Origin: Lentzea guizhouensis
GTDB taxonomy: Bacteria > Actinomycetota > Actinomycetes > Mycobacteriales > Pseudonocardiaceae
Direction: 5' to 3'
Length of the DNA: 64,000 nt
NCBI RefSeq assembly: GCF_001701025.1
Contig: NZ_CP016793.1
Location: 9,114,001 to 9,178,000, forward strand
The notes beneath the pieces are model-generated. The model worked only from the letters and a program-made list of their open reading frames with translations, had not been told where the DNA came from and ran no database searches. Below, piece after piece: positions 1-8,508 of this stretch. The position numbers and the translations under genes are program-made. Position 1 is the stretch's first letter, and every line of letters begins with the position of its first letter.

Positions 1-2133
1 CAGGCGCGCCAGCTCGTCCCGCGGGCCGAGCAGCTGCGTGAGGTGTCGCCGGTGCAGGCCCTCCGGCTCGGCTTGGCGGCCGAACGACTCCACTCGGACT
101 CGGAGACACGGGACAGCCTGGTCAACACCCTGCTCGGCAGCGGGTACCGCAGCACGCTCACCGGTCACAGCGCAGCGGTCGCGAAGGTTGTGTTCAGCGA
201 CGACGGACGGTGGCTCGCCACCGCCGGCACGGACAAGACGGTGGTGCTGTGGAAGGTCGACGCCTCGGGTGGTGTCACCAGGGCGCGGACGTTGACCGGC
301 CACGGCGGACCGGTGCTCTCGCTGGCGTTCCACCCGGACGGCACCCTGCTCGCGTCCGGCGCCAAGGACGGACAGGTCCTGTTGTGGGACACGGCAGACG
401 CCGTGCCGCCGGTCCACCTGCCCGCGAACGCCGACATGCGGGAAGCGCCGTCCGTGGTGTTCAGCCCCGACGGGACGACGCTGGCCACCGCGGGATCGTC
501 GGGTTCGGTGCTGTTCTGGGACGTGCGGCAGCGCACCGCGCCCCGGCTGCTCGCGCCGGCGATCACCGAGCATCGCGAGCGTGTGGTGGCCATCGAGTGG
601 CGCCGGAACGGCGGTCTGCTCGTCACGGGCAGCGAGGACAACACGGCACGTTTGTGGGACGTGCACGACCTTGCGAACGTCCGCGCGGTCGGCGCACCGC
701 TCACCGCGCACATAGAGGACGTCAACGCGGTCCCGTTGAGTCCGGACGGCCGCCTGCTCGCCACCGCGAGCGCGGACCACCTCGTGTTGCTGTGGGACGT
801 CAGTGATCCCGCCGCACCGCGCCGACTGGGCGAGCCGCTGGTCGGTCACGCGAACTGGGTGAACACCGGAGCGTTCAGCGGTGACGGCTCGTTGCTCGCG
901 ACTGGTGGTGCGGACAAGACGGTGATCGTGTGGGACGTGCGTGATCCCGGTCGTCCCCGGCGACAGGCGGTGCTGAGCGGTCACGAGCACGGTGTGAACA
1001 CGGTCGCGTTCCGGCAGAACCTGCTGGCGACGGCGGGAAGGGACCAGAAGGTGATGCTGTGGGAGGCCGCGGAGACCGCCGTGACGCAGCAGTTCACCGC
1101 GCACACCTCGTACGTCAACGCGATGGCGGCCACGCCGGACGGCCGCACCCTCGCCACGGCAGGGGCCGACCGCACCGTGCTGCTCTGGGACACCTCCGCC
1201 CTCGACCGCGTCCAGCGGGCGGGCGACCCGCTGCGCACACCGCAGGGCGCCGCCGCGGCGGTGGCGTTCCGCGGCGACGGACGGTTGCTGGCGGCCGGTG
1301 CGGGCCGCGACGTGGTGTTGTGGGACACCAGCGACCTCGCCCGCGCCAGGCAGATCACCCCGCCGCTCACCGGGCACAGGGGCACCGTCCGCGCGGTGGA
1401 GTTCCGGCCGGACCGCCGCGTCCTCGCGTCCGGCAGCAGTGACGGACAGCTCATGTTGTGGGACACCGGGGAACAGAGCGGGCCACGTGCGCTCGGGGAG
1501 CCGGTCGCCGCCCACGAAAGTCCACTGTGGACGTTGGCGTTCAACCAGGCGGGCACCGTGCTGGTCACCGGAGCGGGCGACGGCAAGATCGCCCTGTGGG
1601 ACGTGCGTGATCCCGCCGCACCGCGCCGCATCGGGGAACCGCTCAGCGGCCACACGAACCGCGTGAACTCGCTGGCGTTCAGCCCTGACGACCGCCTGAT
1701 GGCCAGTGGCGGTGAGGACAAGACGGTTCAGCTGTGGGACCTGACCGATCCGTCGAACCCTCGGGGCCGTGGCACGATCGCCGGCCACGGGAGCCCCATC
1801 AAGTCGGTCGCGTTCGACCAGGACGGCCGGGTGCTCGCGACCGGTGCCGCGGACAACGAGACTCGGCTGTGGGACGTCACCGGCCCGGTGACCCAGCTGG
1901 GGCCACCGCTGGACGGGCACACGAACTGGGTCAACGCGATCGAGTTCCCCGCCCGCGGCCGGGCGATCGTGACCGGCAGCGCCGACGGGACGATCCGGGT
2001 GCGCGACCTGACCGGGTTCTACGACGTGCTGAACCACCCCGTGGCACGGGCGTGTCAGCGCGCGGGACGCGGACTGGACCCCCAGGAGTGGGCGCGGTCG
2101 GTCGATCTGCGGTTCGAACAGAGCTGTCCGTGA
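1..2133 (+). CDS. WD40 double-propeller protein, 5' partial
   Basis: The frame is open from the first base, and sequence before the first possible start (GTG at 43) already reads like protein, so the N-terminus lies outside the window. About 14 WD repeats can be counted from their ends (VVLWKV, VLLWDT, VLFWDV, ARLWDV, VLLWDV, VIVWDV, VMLWEA and so on to IRVRDL), with GH and SPDG/LATG signatures at about 45-residue spacing. Fourteen repeats fit two seven-bladed propellers. A short tail follows, with Cys in 'RACQRAG' and near the stop. In actinomycetes such C-termini usually belong to large NACHT/nSTAND or serine/threonine-kinase proteins, and the first residues (QARQLVPRAEQL) resemble the helical linker that precedes WD40 in the STAND group; this is inference because the ATPase is not visible. 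Role unknown; probably protein-protein binding or sensing. Confidence 0.9.
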   Translation, partial: QARQLVPRAEQLREVSPVQALRLGLAAERLHSDSETRDSLVNTLLGSGYRSTLTGHSAAVAKVVFSDDGRWLATAGTDKTVVLWKVDASGGVTRARTLTGHGGPVLSLAFHPDGTLLASGAKDGQVLLWDTADAVPPVHLPANADMREAPSVVFSPDGTTLATAGSSGSVLFWDVRQRTAPRLLAPAITEHRERVVAIEWRRNGGLLVTGSEDNTARLWDVHDLANVRAVGAPLTAHIEDVNAVPLSPDGRLLATASADHLVLLWDVSDPAAPRRLGEPLVGHANWVNTGAFSGDGSLLATGGADKTVIVWDVRDPGRPRRQAVLSGHEHGVNTVAFRQNLLATAGRDQKVMLWEAAETAVTQQFTAHTSYVNAMAATPDGRTLATAGADRTVLLWDTSALDRVQRAGDPLRTPQGAAAAVAFRGDGRLLAAGAGRDVVLWDTSDLARARQITPPLTGHRGTVRAVEFRPDRRVLASGSSDGQLMLWDTGEQSGPRALGEPVAAHESPLWTLAFNQAGTVLVTGAGDGKIALWDVRDPAAPRRIGEPLSGHTNRVNSLAFSPDDRLMASGGEDKTVQLWDLTDPSNPRGRGTIAGHGSPIKSVAFDQDGRVLATGAADNETRLWDVTGPVTQLGPPLDGHTNWVNAIEFPARGRAIVTGSADGTIRVRDLTGFYDVLNHPVARACQRAGRGLDPQEWARSVDLRFEQSCP

Positions 2134-2175
2134 GCCGCTGGAGGCGATGCTCGTGCTACCGGACTCGACGGCCCG

Positions 2176-3015
2176 TCAGCGTGCCCCGGCCGCGACGCCC
2201 AGCCGATGCCCGCCCGTGTAGACGTTCATCGAGTTGCCCCGCAGGAACCCGACCAGCGTCACGCCCATCTCCTCGGCCAGGTCCGCGGCGAGCGAGGACG
2301 GCGCCGACACCGCGGTGAGCACCGGGACTCCCGCCATCACCGCCTTCTGCACCAGCTCGAACGACGCCCGGCCGCTCACCATCAGCACGGTTCCGGCCAA
2401 CGGCAGCCGGCCGTTGCGCGTCGCCCAGCCGACGACCTTGTCCACCGCGTTGTGCCGGCCCACGTCCTCCCGCAGGCACAGCAACGAACCGGACTCGTCG
2501 AACAACCCCGCCGCGTGCAGGCCACCGGTGCGGTCGAAGACCTTCTGCGCGGCACGCAACTTCGTCGGGAACGACGCCACCAACCCGGGATCCAGCAGCA
2601 GCGGATCCGACGCGACCTCCCACGACGCGACGGTTCGCACCGCGTCCAGGCTCGCCTTGCCGCACAGTCCGCACGACGACGTCGTGTAGAAGTTGCGTTC
2701 CACGGACGGGTCCGGCGGCGCCACCCCGGCGGCGAGGCCCACGTCGAGCACGTTGAAGGTGTTCGAGCCGTCGGCGGTGGCGCCGGCGCAGTAGCGGATC
2801 GAGGCGATGTCCGAAGTGGACCGGACGACGCCCTCGCTCACCAGGAAGCCGGCCGCCAGGTCGAAGTCGTCACCCGGTGTGCGCATGGTGACGGCGAGGG
2901 ACTTGCCGCCCACGCGGATCTCCAGCGGTTCCTCGACCGCCAGCGTGTCGGGGCGGGTGGTGACCGCGTCGTCCACCAGCCGCACCACGCGCCGCCTGCT
3001 CGTCACGCGTCCCAT
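2176..3015 (-). CDS. fdhD: Formate dehydrogenase accessory sulfurtransferase FdhD
   Basis: 279 aa, full family length. FdhD passes sulfur from a cysteine desulfurase to the bis-MGD molybdenum cofactor, which formate dehydrogenase needs for activity. The catalytic CxxC loop is present as '[10 protein letters not shown]', and the conserved '[13 protein letters not shown]', '[12 protein letters not shown]', '[12 protein letters not shown]' and '[13 protein letters not shown]' blocks are intact. The ATG start gives the usual '[12 protein letters not shown]' N-terminus of actinobacterial FdhD. The start lies inside the upstream gene (2870-3412), which suggests coupling. It converges on the WD40 gene with a 42-bp gap. 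The structural formate dehydrogenase genes are not in the window. Confidence 0.95.
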   Translation of the reverse strand: MGRVTSRRRVVRLVDDAVTTRPDTLAVEEPLEIRVGGKSLAVTMRTPGDDFDLAAGFLVSEGVVRSTSDIASIRYCAGATADGSNTFNVLDVGLAAGVAPPDPSVERNFYTTSSCGLCGKASLDAVRTVASWEVASDPLLLDPGLVASFPTKLRAAQKVFDRTGGLHAAGLFDESGSLLCLREDVGRHNAVDKVVGWATRNGRLPLAGTVLMVSGRASFELVQKAVMAGVPVLTAVSAPSSLAADLAEEMGVTLVGFLRGNSMNVYTGGHRLGVAAGAR

Positions 3016-3412
3016 TGATCGCCTCCCAGCAGATCGCGACGCACTCGTCGAGCAAGCGCCGCAACACCTCGTCCCCGGACAACGCCCGCACCGCCCGCGT
3101 CACGGCCCAGTCGCGCGGCCACCAGCGCGGCACGGCGACCCCGGACCGCGCCAGGCAGTGCGCGGTCAAACGCGTCGAAACGTCAGCGCCAACAGTGCCG
3201 ATCACCCTCACGGCGAAAGGCAGGAGCGCCTGTCGGCCATGGGCGGAACACTGGTCGTTCACACAACGAGCCACGCACGCCAGCACCGGATGCACGCACG
3301 CCGGCCGGTCCGACCACACCTCGCCCGCCAGCTGCGAGGTGAGCTCCATCAGGCAGCAACCGTCGGCGGGCGCCGGGTGCCAGCCGCGCGACAACACCGG
3401 CACCCTGCTCAC
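2870..3412 (-). CDS. Conserved Cys-rich protein upstream of fdhD
   Basis: 180 aa as read. The first ~125 residues look genuine: '[20 protein letters not shown]' then '[20 protein letters not shown]', a Cys/His-rich start I recall from actinobacterial hypothetical proteins, but I cannot name a function. ATG at 3412 overlaps the stop of the transporter gene by 4 bp (ATGA), so the two are co-transcribed. The last ~50 residues overlap fdhD and have the Arg/Gly/His-rich look of an out-of-frame shadow. A +1 shift just before the fdhD start would end the protein at a TGA within the first codons of fdhD, so either the real overlap is long or a base is missing near 3020. Confidence 0.65.
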   Translation of the reverse strand: MSRVPVLSRGWHPAPADGCCLMELTSQLAGEVWSDRPACVHPVLACVARCVNDQCSAHGRQALLPFAVRVIGTVGADVSTRLTAHCLARSGVAVPRWWPRDWAVTRAVRALSGDEVLRRLLDECVAICWEAINGTRDEQAARGAAGGRRGHHPPRHAGGRGTAGDPRGRQVPRRHHAHTG

Positions 3413-4662
3413 AGGCGCGGCCTTCCCGGCTGCGACAACCGGCCGGTCAGCACGGCTCCGGCCAGCCCGAGCACGCCGGCCGCCACGAACGCGAACGTCG
3501 GCCCCTGCGAGGCGAGGAGCACCGCCGCGACCACGGCACCCGCCGCCTTGGCCGTGTACAGCAGCCCGAAGTTCTGCGCGCCGTGCGACTCACCGAAGTA
3601 CTCGCGCACCAACCCGACCAGCAACGAGTAACAACACCCCGTCCCGAGACCGGCCAAGGCGGCGCCGATCAACACCGCCGTGTAGTTGCCGGCGTGAAGC
3701 AGCACGAATTGAGCCACACCACCGGTTGTCAACGTCCACACGAGCGCACGCCGCCTGCCGACCCGGTCGGAGATCCACCCGACCAGCACGCGCCCGGTTC
3801 CGGTTGCCGCGGCCAACGTCGCCAGCGCCACCGCGCCCAGCACCTCGTCGCCGACGAACAGCGGCACGTACACCAGGTCGTACAACGAGACCGCCGCTGC
3901 GAACATCACGCCGCCGTACAGCCACGCGAAGGTGCCGCACCGCAACGCCTCGCGTGGCTTGAACTCCTTCAAGGCGAAGCGGTTCGGCACCCGCGCCCGG
4001 TCCAGAGCCCACTCCCGCGGCGACACGTCGGGTGGCCACCAGTGTTCCGGCGGGTCCTTCACCAGCACGCCGGCCACCGCGACGACCACCGCCACCGCGA
4101 TCGCGGCCTGCGTCAGGAACCCGCTGAGGTCACCCGGCCGCAGCAGCACTCCGGCCGCGAGCACGAACGGCACCGAGCCGTACGCGAACGCCCCGCTCAC
4201 GAACGCGACCTTGCGCGTCACGCGTTCCGGGAACCACCGCACCACCGTGCCCAGGCAGGTGGCGTAGACCAGACCCGCGCCGACGCCACCGAAGATCGAG
4301 TAGCCGAGCAGGAAGCCAGATGAGAGCGTCAACAAACCAGCGCCGCACAGCAAAGCACCCGCGAACATCGCGGTCGTGGGCGAGAGCGCCTGCCGTTCGC
4401 GCAGCCAGGCCGCCGGGAACGCGACCCCGGCCTGGCACACCGTCCACAGCGCCAGCGCCCAGAACAGCTCTGGAACGCTCCACCGCCCGCTGAGCTCGGG
4501 AATGACCGCACCGAAGCCGTACTGGCCGATGCCCGCCGCGAGCATCGCCGCCCAGGCCGCCCACAGCACCGTGCGGCGCGAGCGACCCGACACCTCGACG
4601 TCGGTCTCCCCCACCCGGTAGAGCCTGCCGATGTGATCACGGACGAAAGTCGCGACTGGCAT
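3409..4662 (-). CDS. OFA-family MFS transporter (oxalate/formate antiporter-like)
   Basis: About 417 aa with 12 hydrophobic segments; an N-terminal cytoplasmic stretch of ~30 residues precedes TM1 ('AAWAAMLAAGIGQYGFGA'). The MFS loop motif between TM8 and TM9 reads 'GWISDRVGRRRAL', and 'PEHWWPP' lies in the central loop. Length and layout match the oxalate/formate antiporter branch, consistent with the fdhD neighbour; formate or another small carboxylate is the inferred substrate. I prefer ATG 4662, which has a GGGGTGAAGGG stretch just upstream, over GTG 4671. It heads a three-gene minus-strand operon with the small Cys-rich protein and fdhD, and diverges from moeA across ~60 bp. Confidence 0.8.
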   Translation of the reverse strand: MPVATFVRDHIGRLYRVGETDVEVSGRSRRTVLWAAWAAMLAAGIGQYGFGAVIPELSGRWSVPELFWALALWTVCQAGVAFPAAWLRERQALSPTTAMFAGALLCGAGLLTLSSGFLLGYSIFGGVGAGLVYATCLGTVVRWFPERVTRKVAFVSGAFAYGSVPFVLAAGVLLRPGDLSGFLTQAAIAVAVVVAVAGVLVKDPPEHWWPPDVSPREWALDRARVPNRFALKEFKPREALRCGTFAWLYGGVMFAAAVSLYDLVYVPLFVGDEVLGAVALATLAAATGTGRVLVGWISDRVGRRRALVWTLTTGGVAQFVLLHAGNYTAVLIGAALAGLGTGCCYSLLVGLVREYFGESHGAQNFGLLYTAKAAGAVVAAVLLASQGPTFAFVAAGVLGLAGAVLTGRLSQPGRPRL

Positions 4663-4688
4663 GCCCTTCACCCCGTTCCGAGGATTGC

Positions 4689-4697
4689 ATACAGTAT
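4689..4697. promoter_or_regulatory. Possible GntR-type operator between transporter operon and moeA
   Basis: The 62-bp divergent gap holds an AT-rich core with ATACAGTAT, a 9-bp perfect palindrome, followed by GTAGTCTATACC, which resembles a second half-site. Symmetric ATAC/GTAT sites are typical of GntR-family regulators. No GntR gene is visible, so the regulator would act in trans. Placement fits joint control of both divergent units. Confidence 0.35.
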
Positions 4698-4724
4698 TCG
4701 GTAGTCTATACCTCGGGAGCGCGG

Positions 4725-5870
4725 ATGACCATGCCCTGGACGCTCGCCCGCCAGACCGCCCGCGACGCGGTCAAGCCACTGGAGGCCGTTGAAGTTCCGC
4801 TACCGGACGCCCTCGGCTCGGCGTTGGCGTCCGGTGTTAACGCTCACACCCACCAGCCGACCTGCGACACGTCCGCGATGGACGGCTATGCGGTGGCCGG
4901 TCTGGGCCCGTGGACCGTCGTCGGCCGGGTGAGCGCGGGCGATCGTGTGCCACCCCCTTTGCGCTTCTCCGAGGCCTGCGCCGTCGCCACGGGGGCACCC
5001 GTCCCCGCCGGCGCCGACCTGGTCGTCCCGATCGAGCACTGCCACCTCGACGGCGAGCTGCTCACCGGCTACACCGGCGAGCTGGGCAAGCACGTCCGCC
5101 GCCGCGGCGAGGACTGGTCGGCCGGCGACGAGCTCGTCCCCGCGGGCACGGTCGTCTCCCCCGCTGTGCTCGGCCTCGCGGCGGGCGCCGGGCACGACAC
5201 GCTGCTGGTCCACCGCAAGCCGCGTGTCGCCGTGGTCGTCACCGGTGACGAGCTCCTGCGGTCAGGACCACCGCGCCCTGGACGCGTGCGCGACGCGATC
5301 GGCCCGATGCTGCCCGGCCTGCTCACCGGCTCGGACCTGCTCGGCACCACCCACCTGCGCGACGACCCCGAAGCGCTGGCCGACGCACTGACCTGCGACG
5401 CCGCCGACGTCCTCGTCGCCTGCGGAGCCACCTCGGTGGGCGCCAAAGATCACCTGCGCCGCGTGCTCGTCGAGCTTGACGCGGAGGTCCTGGTCAGCGG
5501 CGTCGCCTGCCGCCCAGGCCACCCACAGCTCCTCGCCGCCCTCCCGGACGGCCGCGTGGTCGTCGGCCTGCCCGGCAACCCGTTCGCCGCGCTCGCCGCC
5601 GTCGTGACGCTCCTGCAGCCGCTGCTCGGCACGTTGAGCGGTCGCACGGTCCAGCCGGCGATCACCGCCCGGTTCGCCGCCGTGGGACACCGCACCGACA
5701 CCCGGCTGATCCCGGTCACCCGGCACGGCACCGGAGCACTGCCGGTCGGCCGCGACCGGCCCGGCTCGCTCTGGGGTGCCGCGCTCGCCGACGCGCTGGC
5801 GGTCGTCCCGCCAGGTCACTTCGAGGGCGAGGTCGAGTTGTTGGCGCTCACTTCCGGGAACGCCAGCTGA
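4725..5870 (+). CDS. moeA: Molybdopterin molybdotransferase MoeA
   Basis: 381 aa. MoeA inserts molybdate into adenylylated molybdopterin in the last common step of molybdenum cofactor synthesis. Visible: 'TSAMDGYAV' (substrate-binding N-terminal region), 'VATGAPVPAGADLVVPIEHC', 'VVTGDELLRSG' opening the MPT-binding domain, 'GATSVGAKDH' in place of the usual SGGVSxGxxD, and 'GLPGNPFAA'. Slightly shorter than typical MoeA (~400 aa), with a trimmed domain IV. ATG 4725 has CGGGAG six bases upstream. Its place opposite the fdhD operon points to supply of cofactor for formate dehydrogenase. Its 3' end overlaps the convergent AlkZ-like gene by 23 bp. Confidence 0.88.
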   Translation: MTMPWTLARQTARDAVKPLEAVEVPLPDALGSALASGVNAHTHQPTCDTSAMDGYAVAGLGPWTVVGRVSAGDRVPPPLRFSEACAVATGAPVPAGADLVVPIEHCHLDGELLTGYTGELGKHVRRRGEDWSAGDELVPAGTVVSPAVLGLAAGAGHDTLLVHRKPRVAVVVTGDELLRSGPPRPGRVRDAIGPMLPGLLTGSDLLGTTHLRDDPEALADALTCDAADVLVACGATSVGAKDHLRRVLVELDAEVLVSGVACRPGHPQLLAALPDGRVVVGLPGNPFAALAAVVTLLQPLLGTLSGRTVQPAITARFAAVGHRTDTRLIPVTRHGTGALPVGRDRPGSLWGAALADALAVVPPGHFEGEVELLALTSGNAS

Positions 5871-6942
5871 CCTTCGAGGAACCGGCCTCGGGTGCGTCAC
5901 GCACGATCGTCCGCACCGGCAGGCCGAGGAACTCACCGAACCGCCGGGTGTGCTCGACGAGCCCGTCCACGTCGAAGCCGGGCAACGGCCGCAGCTCCAC
6001 GTCCACGGAGGTCTTCTTCATGACCCGCTTCCACAGCCCGGCGATCTGGCCGTCCTCGATGATCGTCGCGTAGAACATGCCGTTGTAGGTGGAGATCGGG
6101 ATCTCGCCGTAGCGGTGGAAGAACGCGGCGCGGTCCTTGTAGCCGATCACCAGCTCGTCGTAGGCGGGCAGCAGGCAGGTCCCGGTCGCGGGTTCGAGGT
6201 CCGGCGGCAGCCAGTACTCCTTGCCGTCGAACGACTCCTGGACGAGCTCGGCGCGGATCGGGTCGAGGCCGCGGGTGGCCTCCCTGATCCCGATGCCGGC
6301 CCAGTTCGCGAAGTCCGCGACGGTCGCCGGGCCGTGGCTGCCGAAGAACCGCCGCGCCAGCACCGCGAGCGCTTCCTCGTCGTCGAGCGAGCGCTGGTTC
6401 GGCGCCCATTCCTCCAGCAGCACGAACGTCTGGTCCTTGCCGCGCGGCGGGCCGGGCACGACCAGACCCTCCTGGGCGAGGTGGATGAACGTGAAGTAGC
6501 TCTGCTGCCGGTCGTCCGGGATGCCGACGCTGGCCATCAGCTCGATCATCTCGCGTCGCGTGAGGCATCCACCGCCACTCAACGCCTCCACGAACGTCCT
6601 GCGCGCCAACGACATCAGCTCGGGCGTCATCCGGTGGTACTGCCACGCCTTGGGCGTGAGCCGCGCCAGGTCGCGCGCGCCGAACAGGTTGAGCATCCAC
6701 CGAACGTCTTCGGCGGGCACGTAGTGGATCGTCCCGCGCATCAGCCACGTGCGGACGATCTTCCCAGCGCGCAGCTCGTCCTCGATGTCAGCGCTCACAC
6801 CAGCCGAGGTGCGCAGGCCGAGCGCCCAGAGCGACTGGCCGTAGTCCTGGGCCTGCACGGCGCCGAGGTTCCTGACGACCTCCTCCGCCGTGGCGAACGT
6901 GCCGATCCGCTGGTTGGCGAGGCGCAGTGCAGCGATGTCCAC
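5848..6942 (-). CDS. AlkZ-like winged-helix DNA glycosylase family protein
   Basis: 364 aa, GTG start. Matches the HTH_42/AlkZ superfamily of tandem winged-helix proteins. The catalytic QxQ of AlkZ-type DNA glycosylases is visible as 'GAVQAQDYGQSLWAL', followed by 'RTWLMRGTIHYVPAEDVRW', the usual second signature. 'LLPAYDELVIGYKDR' near residue 270 is the typical C-terminal block. Some members unhook interstrand crosslinks in antibiotic producers; others have no known role. It begins 34 bp after pobA on the same strand and could be read through from the pca operon, although no functional link is obvious. Confidence 0.82.
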   Translation of the reverse strand: MDIAALRLANQRIGTFATAEEVVRNLGAVQAQDYGQSLWALGLRTSAGVSADIEDELRAGKIVRTWLMRGTIHYVPAEDVRWMLNLFGARDLARLTPKAWQYHRMTPELMSLARRTFVEALSGGGCLTRREMIELMASVGIPDDRQQSYFTFIHLAQEGLVVPGPPRGKDQTFVLLEEWAPNQRSLDDEEALAVLARRFFGSHGPATVADFANWAGIGIREATRGLDPIRAELVQESFDGKEYWLPPDLEPATGTCLLPAYDELVIGYKDRAAFFHRYGEIPISTYNGMFYATIIEDGQIAGLWKRVMKKTSVDVELRPLPGFDVDGLVEHTRRFGEFLGLPVRTIVRDAPEAGSSKVSWRSRK

Positions 6943-6976
6943 CGCGGCAGTCTGCGCCCCGCGACTCCAGTTCCGC

Positions 6977-8152
6977 TCAAGCGGGCCAACAGCCGGTGTA
7001 GCCCTCCGCGAGCAGCCGCCTGCCGGACTCGGAGTCGACGACGGACTGCAGCTCGCCCAGCTGGCGGCGGACGTCGAACTCGGTCGCGCCGGGCAGCGTG
7101 TGCAGCATCGACGTCATCCAGTACGAGAAGTGCTGCGCCTTCCACACCCGGCCGAGTGCGCGCGGCCCGTACTCGTCCAGCGCGTCGTCGTCGGCTTTCA
7201 GCAACGCCCGTTCGATCACCTCGGCGAGCACCTTGACGTCGGCCAGCGCCAGGTTGAGGCCTTTCGCCCCGGTCGGCGGCACGGTGTGCGCGGCGTCGCC
7301 GGCCAGCAGCAGGGTGCCGTGGCGCATGGGTTCCGCGACGAACGACCGGAACCGCAGCACCGTCTTCTCGGTGATCGGGCCCTGAGCGAGGGTGAACCCG
7401 TCCGGCCCGGCGACGCGTGCCTGCAGCTCCTCCCAGATGCGGTCGTCCGACCACGTCCGCGCGTCGGTCTCCGGGTCGCACTGGAAGTACATCCGCTGGT
7501 GGGTCTCGGTGCGCTGGCTGATCAACGCGAACCCGCGCGGCGAGTGCGCGTAGACCAGCTCCGGCGCGCTCTTCGGTGCTTCGGTGATGATCCCGAACCA
7601 CGCGAACGGGTACTCGCGGAAGTAGTGCGTGCGTTCGGCGTGCGGCACCTGCGCGCGGCAGATCGACCGCGACCCGTCGGCGCCGACGAGCAGGTCGCAA
7701 CGAACCTCCTGGCGCACGCCGTCGCTGTCGGTGAACCAGATCGCCGGCTTCGCGATGTCGACGGCCGTGTCGCGCACACCGAACCGCACGTCGCCGCCGT
7801 CGCGTTCGCGGGCGTTGGCGAGGTCGATGAACACGTCGGTCTGCGGGTAGAGCCAGACCGACTCGCCGACCAGCGCCTTGAAGTCCACGCGGTGGCTCTC
7901 GCCGGTGAACCGCAGGTCGATGCCCTCGTGCGCGTGCCCTTCGCGCATCACCCGGTCCGACACACCGGAGTCGACGAGCAGGCGTGCGCTGTCGGCTTCG
8001 AGGATGCCCGCGCGGACGGTGTTCTCGATCTCGACGCGGCGTCTGTTGTCGATGACAACGCTGTCGATCCCGTTCTGCGCCAGCAGATGCGACAACATCA
8101 ACCCGGCGGGGCCGGCGCCGACGATCCCGACCTGGGTGCGTGTCGTGGTCAC
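6977..8152 (-). CDS. pobA: 4-hydroxybenzoate 3-monooxygenase PobA
   Basis: 391 aa, the standard family size. A class A flavin monooxygenase that hydroxylates 4-hydroxybenzoate to protocatechuate. FAD motifs: 'GIVGAGPAGLMLSHLL' (GxGxxG) at the N-terminus, 'LLVGADGSRSICR' (DG motif) mid-protein, and 'LAGDAAHTVPPTGAKGLN' (GD motif). GTG 8152 is chosen because it overlaps the pcaC stop as GTGA, has GGGAGGAGA upstream, and begins with the GxGxxG fold; an open frame up to 8380 is only read-through. Last gene of the pcaHGBDC-pobA unit, it feeds protocatechuate to the PcaGH encoded upstream. Confidence 0.95.
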   Translation of the reverse strand: MTTTRTQVGIVGAGPAGLMLSHLLAQNGIDSVVIDNRRRVEIENTVRAGILEADSARLLVDSGVSDRVMREGHAHEGIDLRFTGESHRVDFKALVGESVWLYPQTDVFIDLANARERDGGDVRFGVRDTAVDIAKPAIWFTDSDGVRQEVRCDLLVGADGSRSICRAQVPHAERTHYFREYPFAWFGIITEAPKSAPELVYAHSPRGFALISQRTETHQRMYFQCDPETDARTWSDDRIWEELQARVAGPDGFTLAQGPITEKTVLRFRSFVAEPMRHGTLLLAGDAAHTVPPTGAKGLNLALADVKVLAEVIERALLKADDDALDEYGPRALGRVWKAQHFSYWMTSMLHTLPGATEFDVRRQLGELQSVVDSESGRRLLAEGYTGCWPA

Positions 8153-8508
8153 GTCTCCTCCCGCAGCACTCGCCGTGCCACCGCGAACGCGTGGTTCGCC
8201 GCCGGGACCCCGCAGTAGATCGCGCTCTGCAGCAGCACTTCCTTGATCTCCTCGGTGGACAGTCCGTTGCGGACGGCGGCTTTGACGTGCAGGGCGAACT
8301 CTTCCCAGTGGCCACGTGCGATCAGGGCTGTGAGCGTGATCGCGCTGCGCATCCGGCGGTCCAGCCCCGGCCGGGTCCACACCTCACCCCACGCGTACTT
8401 GGTGATGAACTCCTGGAAGTCCGCGGTGAACTCGTCCGGTGCCGCCCGGTCGACGTGCGCGTCGCCGAGCACCTCGCGCCGCACCTTCATGCCTTCGTCG
8501 TAGGTCAC
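8149..8508 (-). CDS. pcaC: 4-carboxymuconolactone decarboxylase PcaC
   Basis: 119 aa, AhpD-like fold family. Decarboxylates gamma-carboxymuconolactone to 3-oxoadipate enol-lactone. Typical sequence: 'MKVRREVLGDAHVDRA', 'EFITKYAWGEVWTRPGLD', 'TLTALIARGHWEEFALH', 'EIKEVLLQSAIYCGVPAANH'. GTG 8508 overlaps the pcaD stop by 4 bp, and its own stop overlaps pobA by 4 bp. PcaC and PcaD are often fused as PcaL in actinomycetes; here they are separate genes. Confidence 0.94.
   Translation of the reverse strand: MTYDEGMKVRREVLGDAHVDRAAPDEFTADFQEFITKYAWGEVWTRPGLDRRMRSAITLTALIARGHWEEFALHVKAAVRNGLSTEEIKEVLLQSAIYCGVPAANHAFAVARRVLREET

Noticed and set aside
38..806. Arg/Gly-rich open frames overlapping the WD40 gene
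   Set aside because: High-GC shadow frames; composition is not protein-like and the WD40 frame is clearly coding.
8153..8380. N-terminal extension of pobA
   Set aside because: It overlaps pcaC and lacks family sequence; GTG 8152 has the ribosome site and the FAD motif directly after it.
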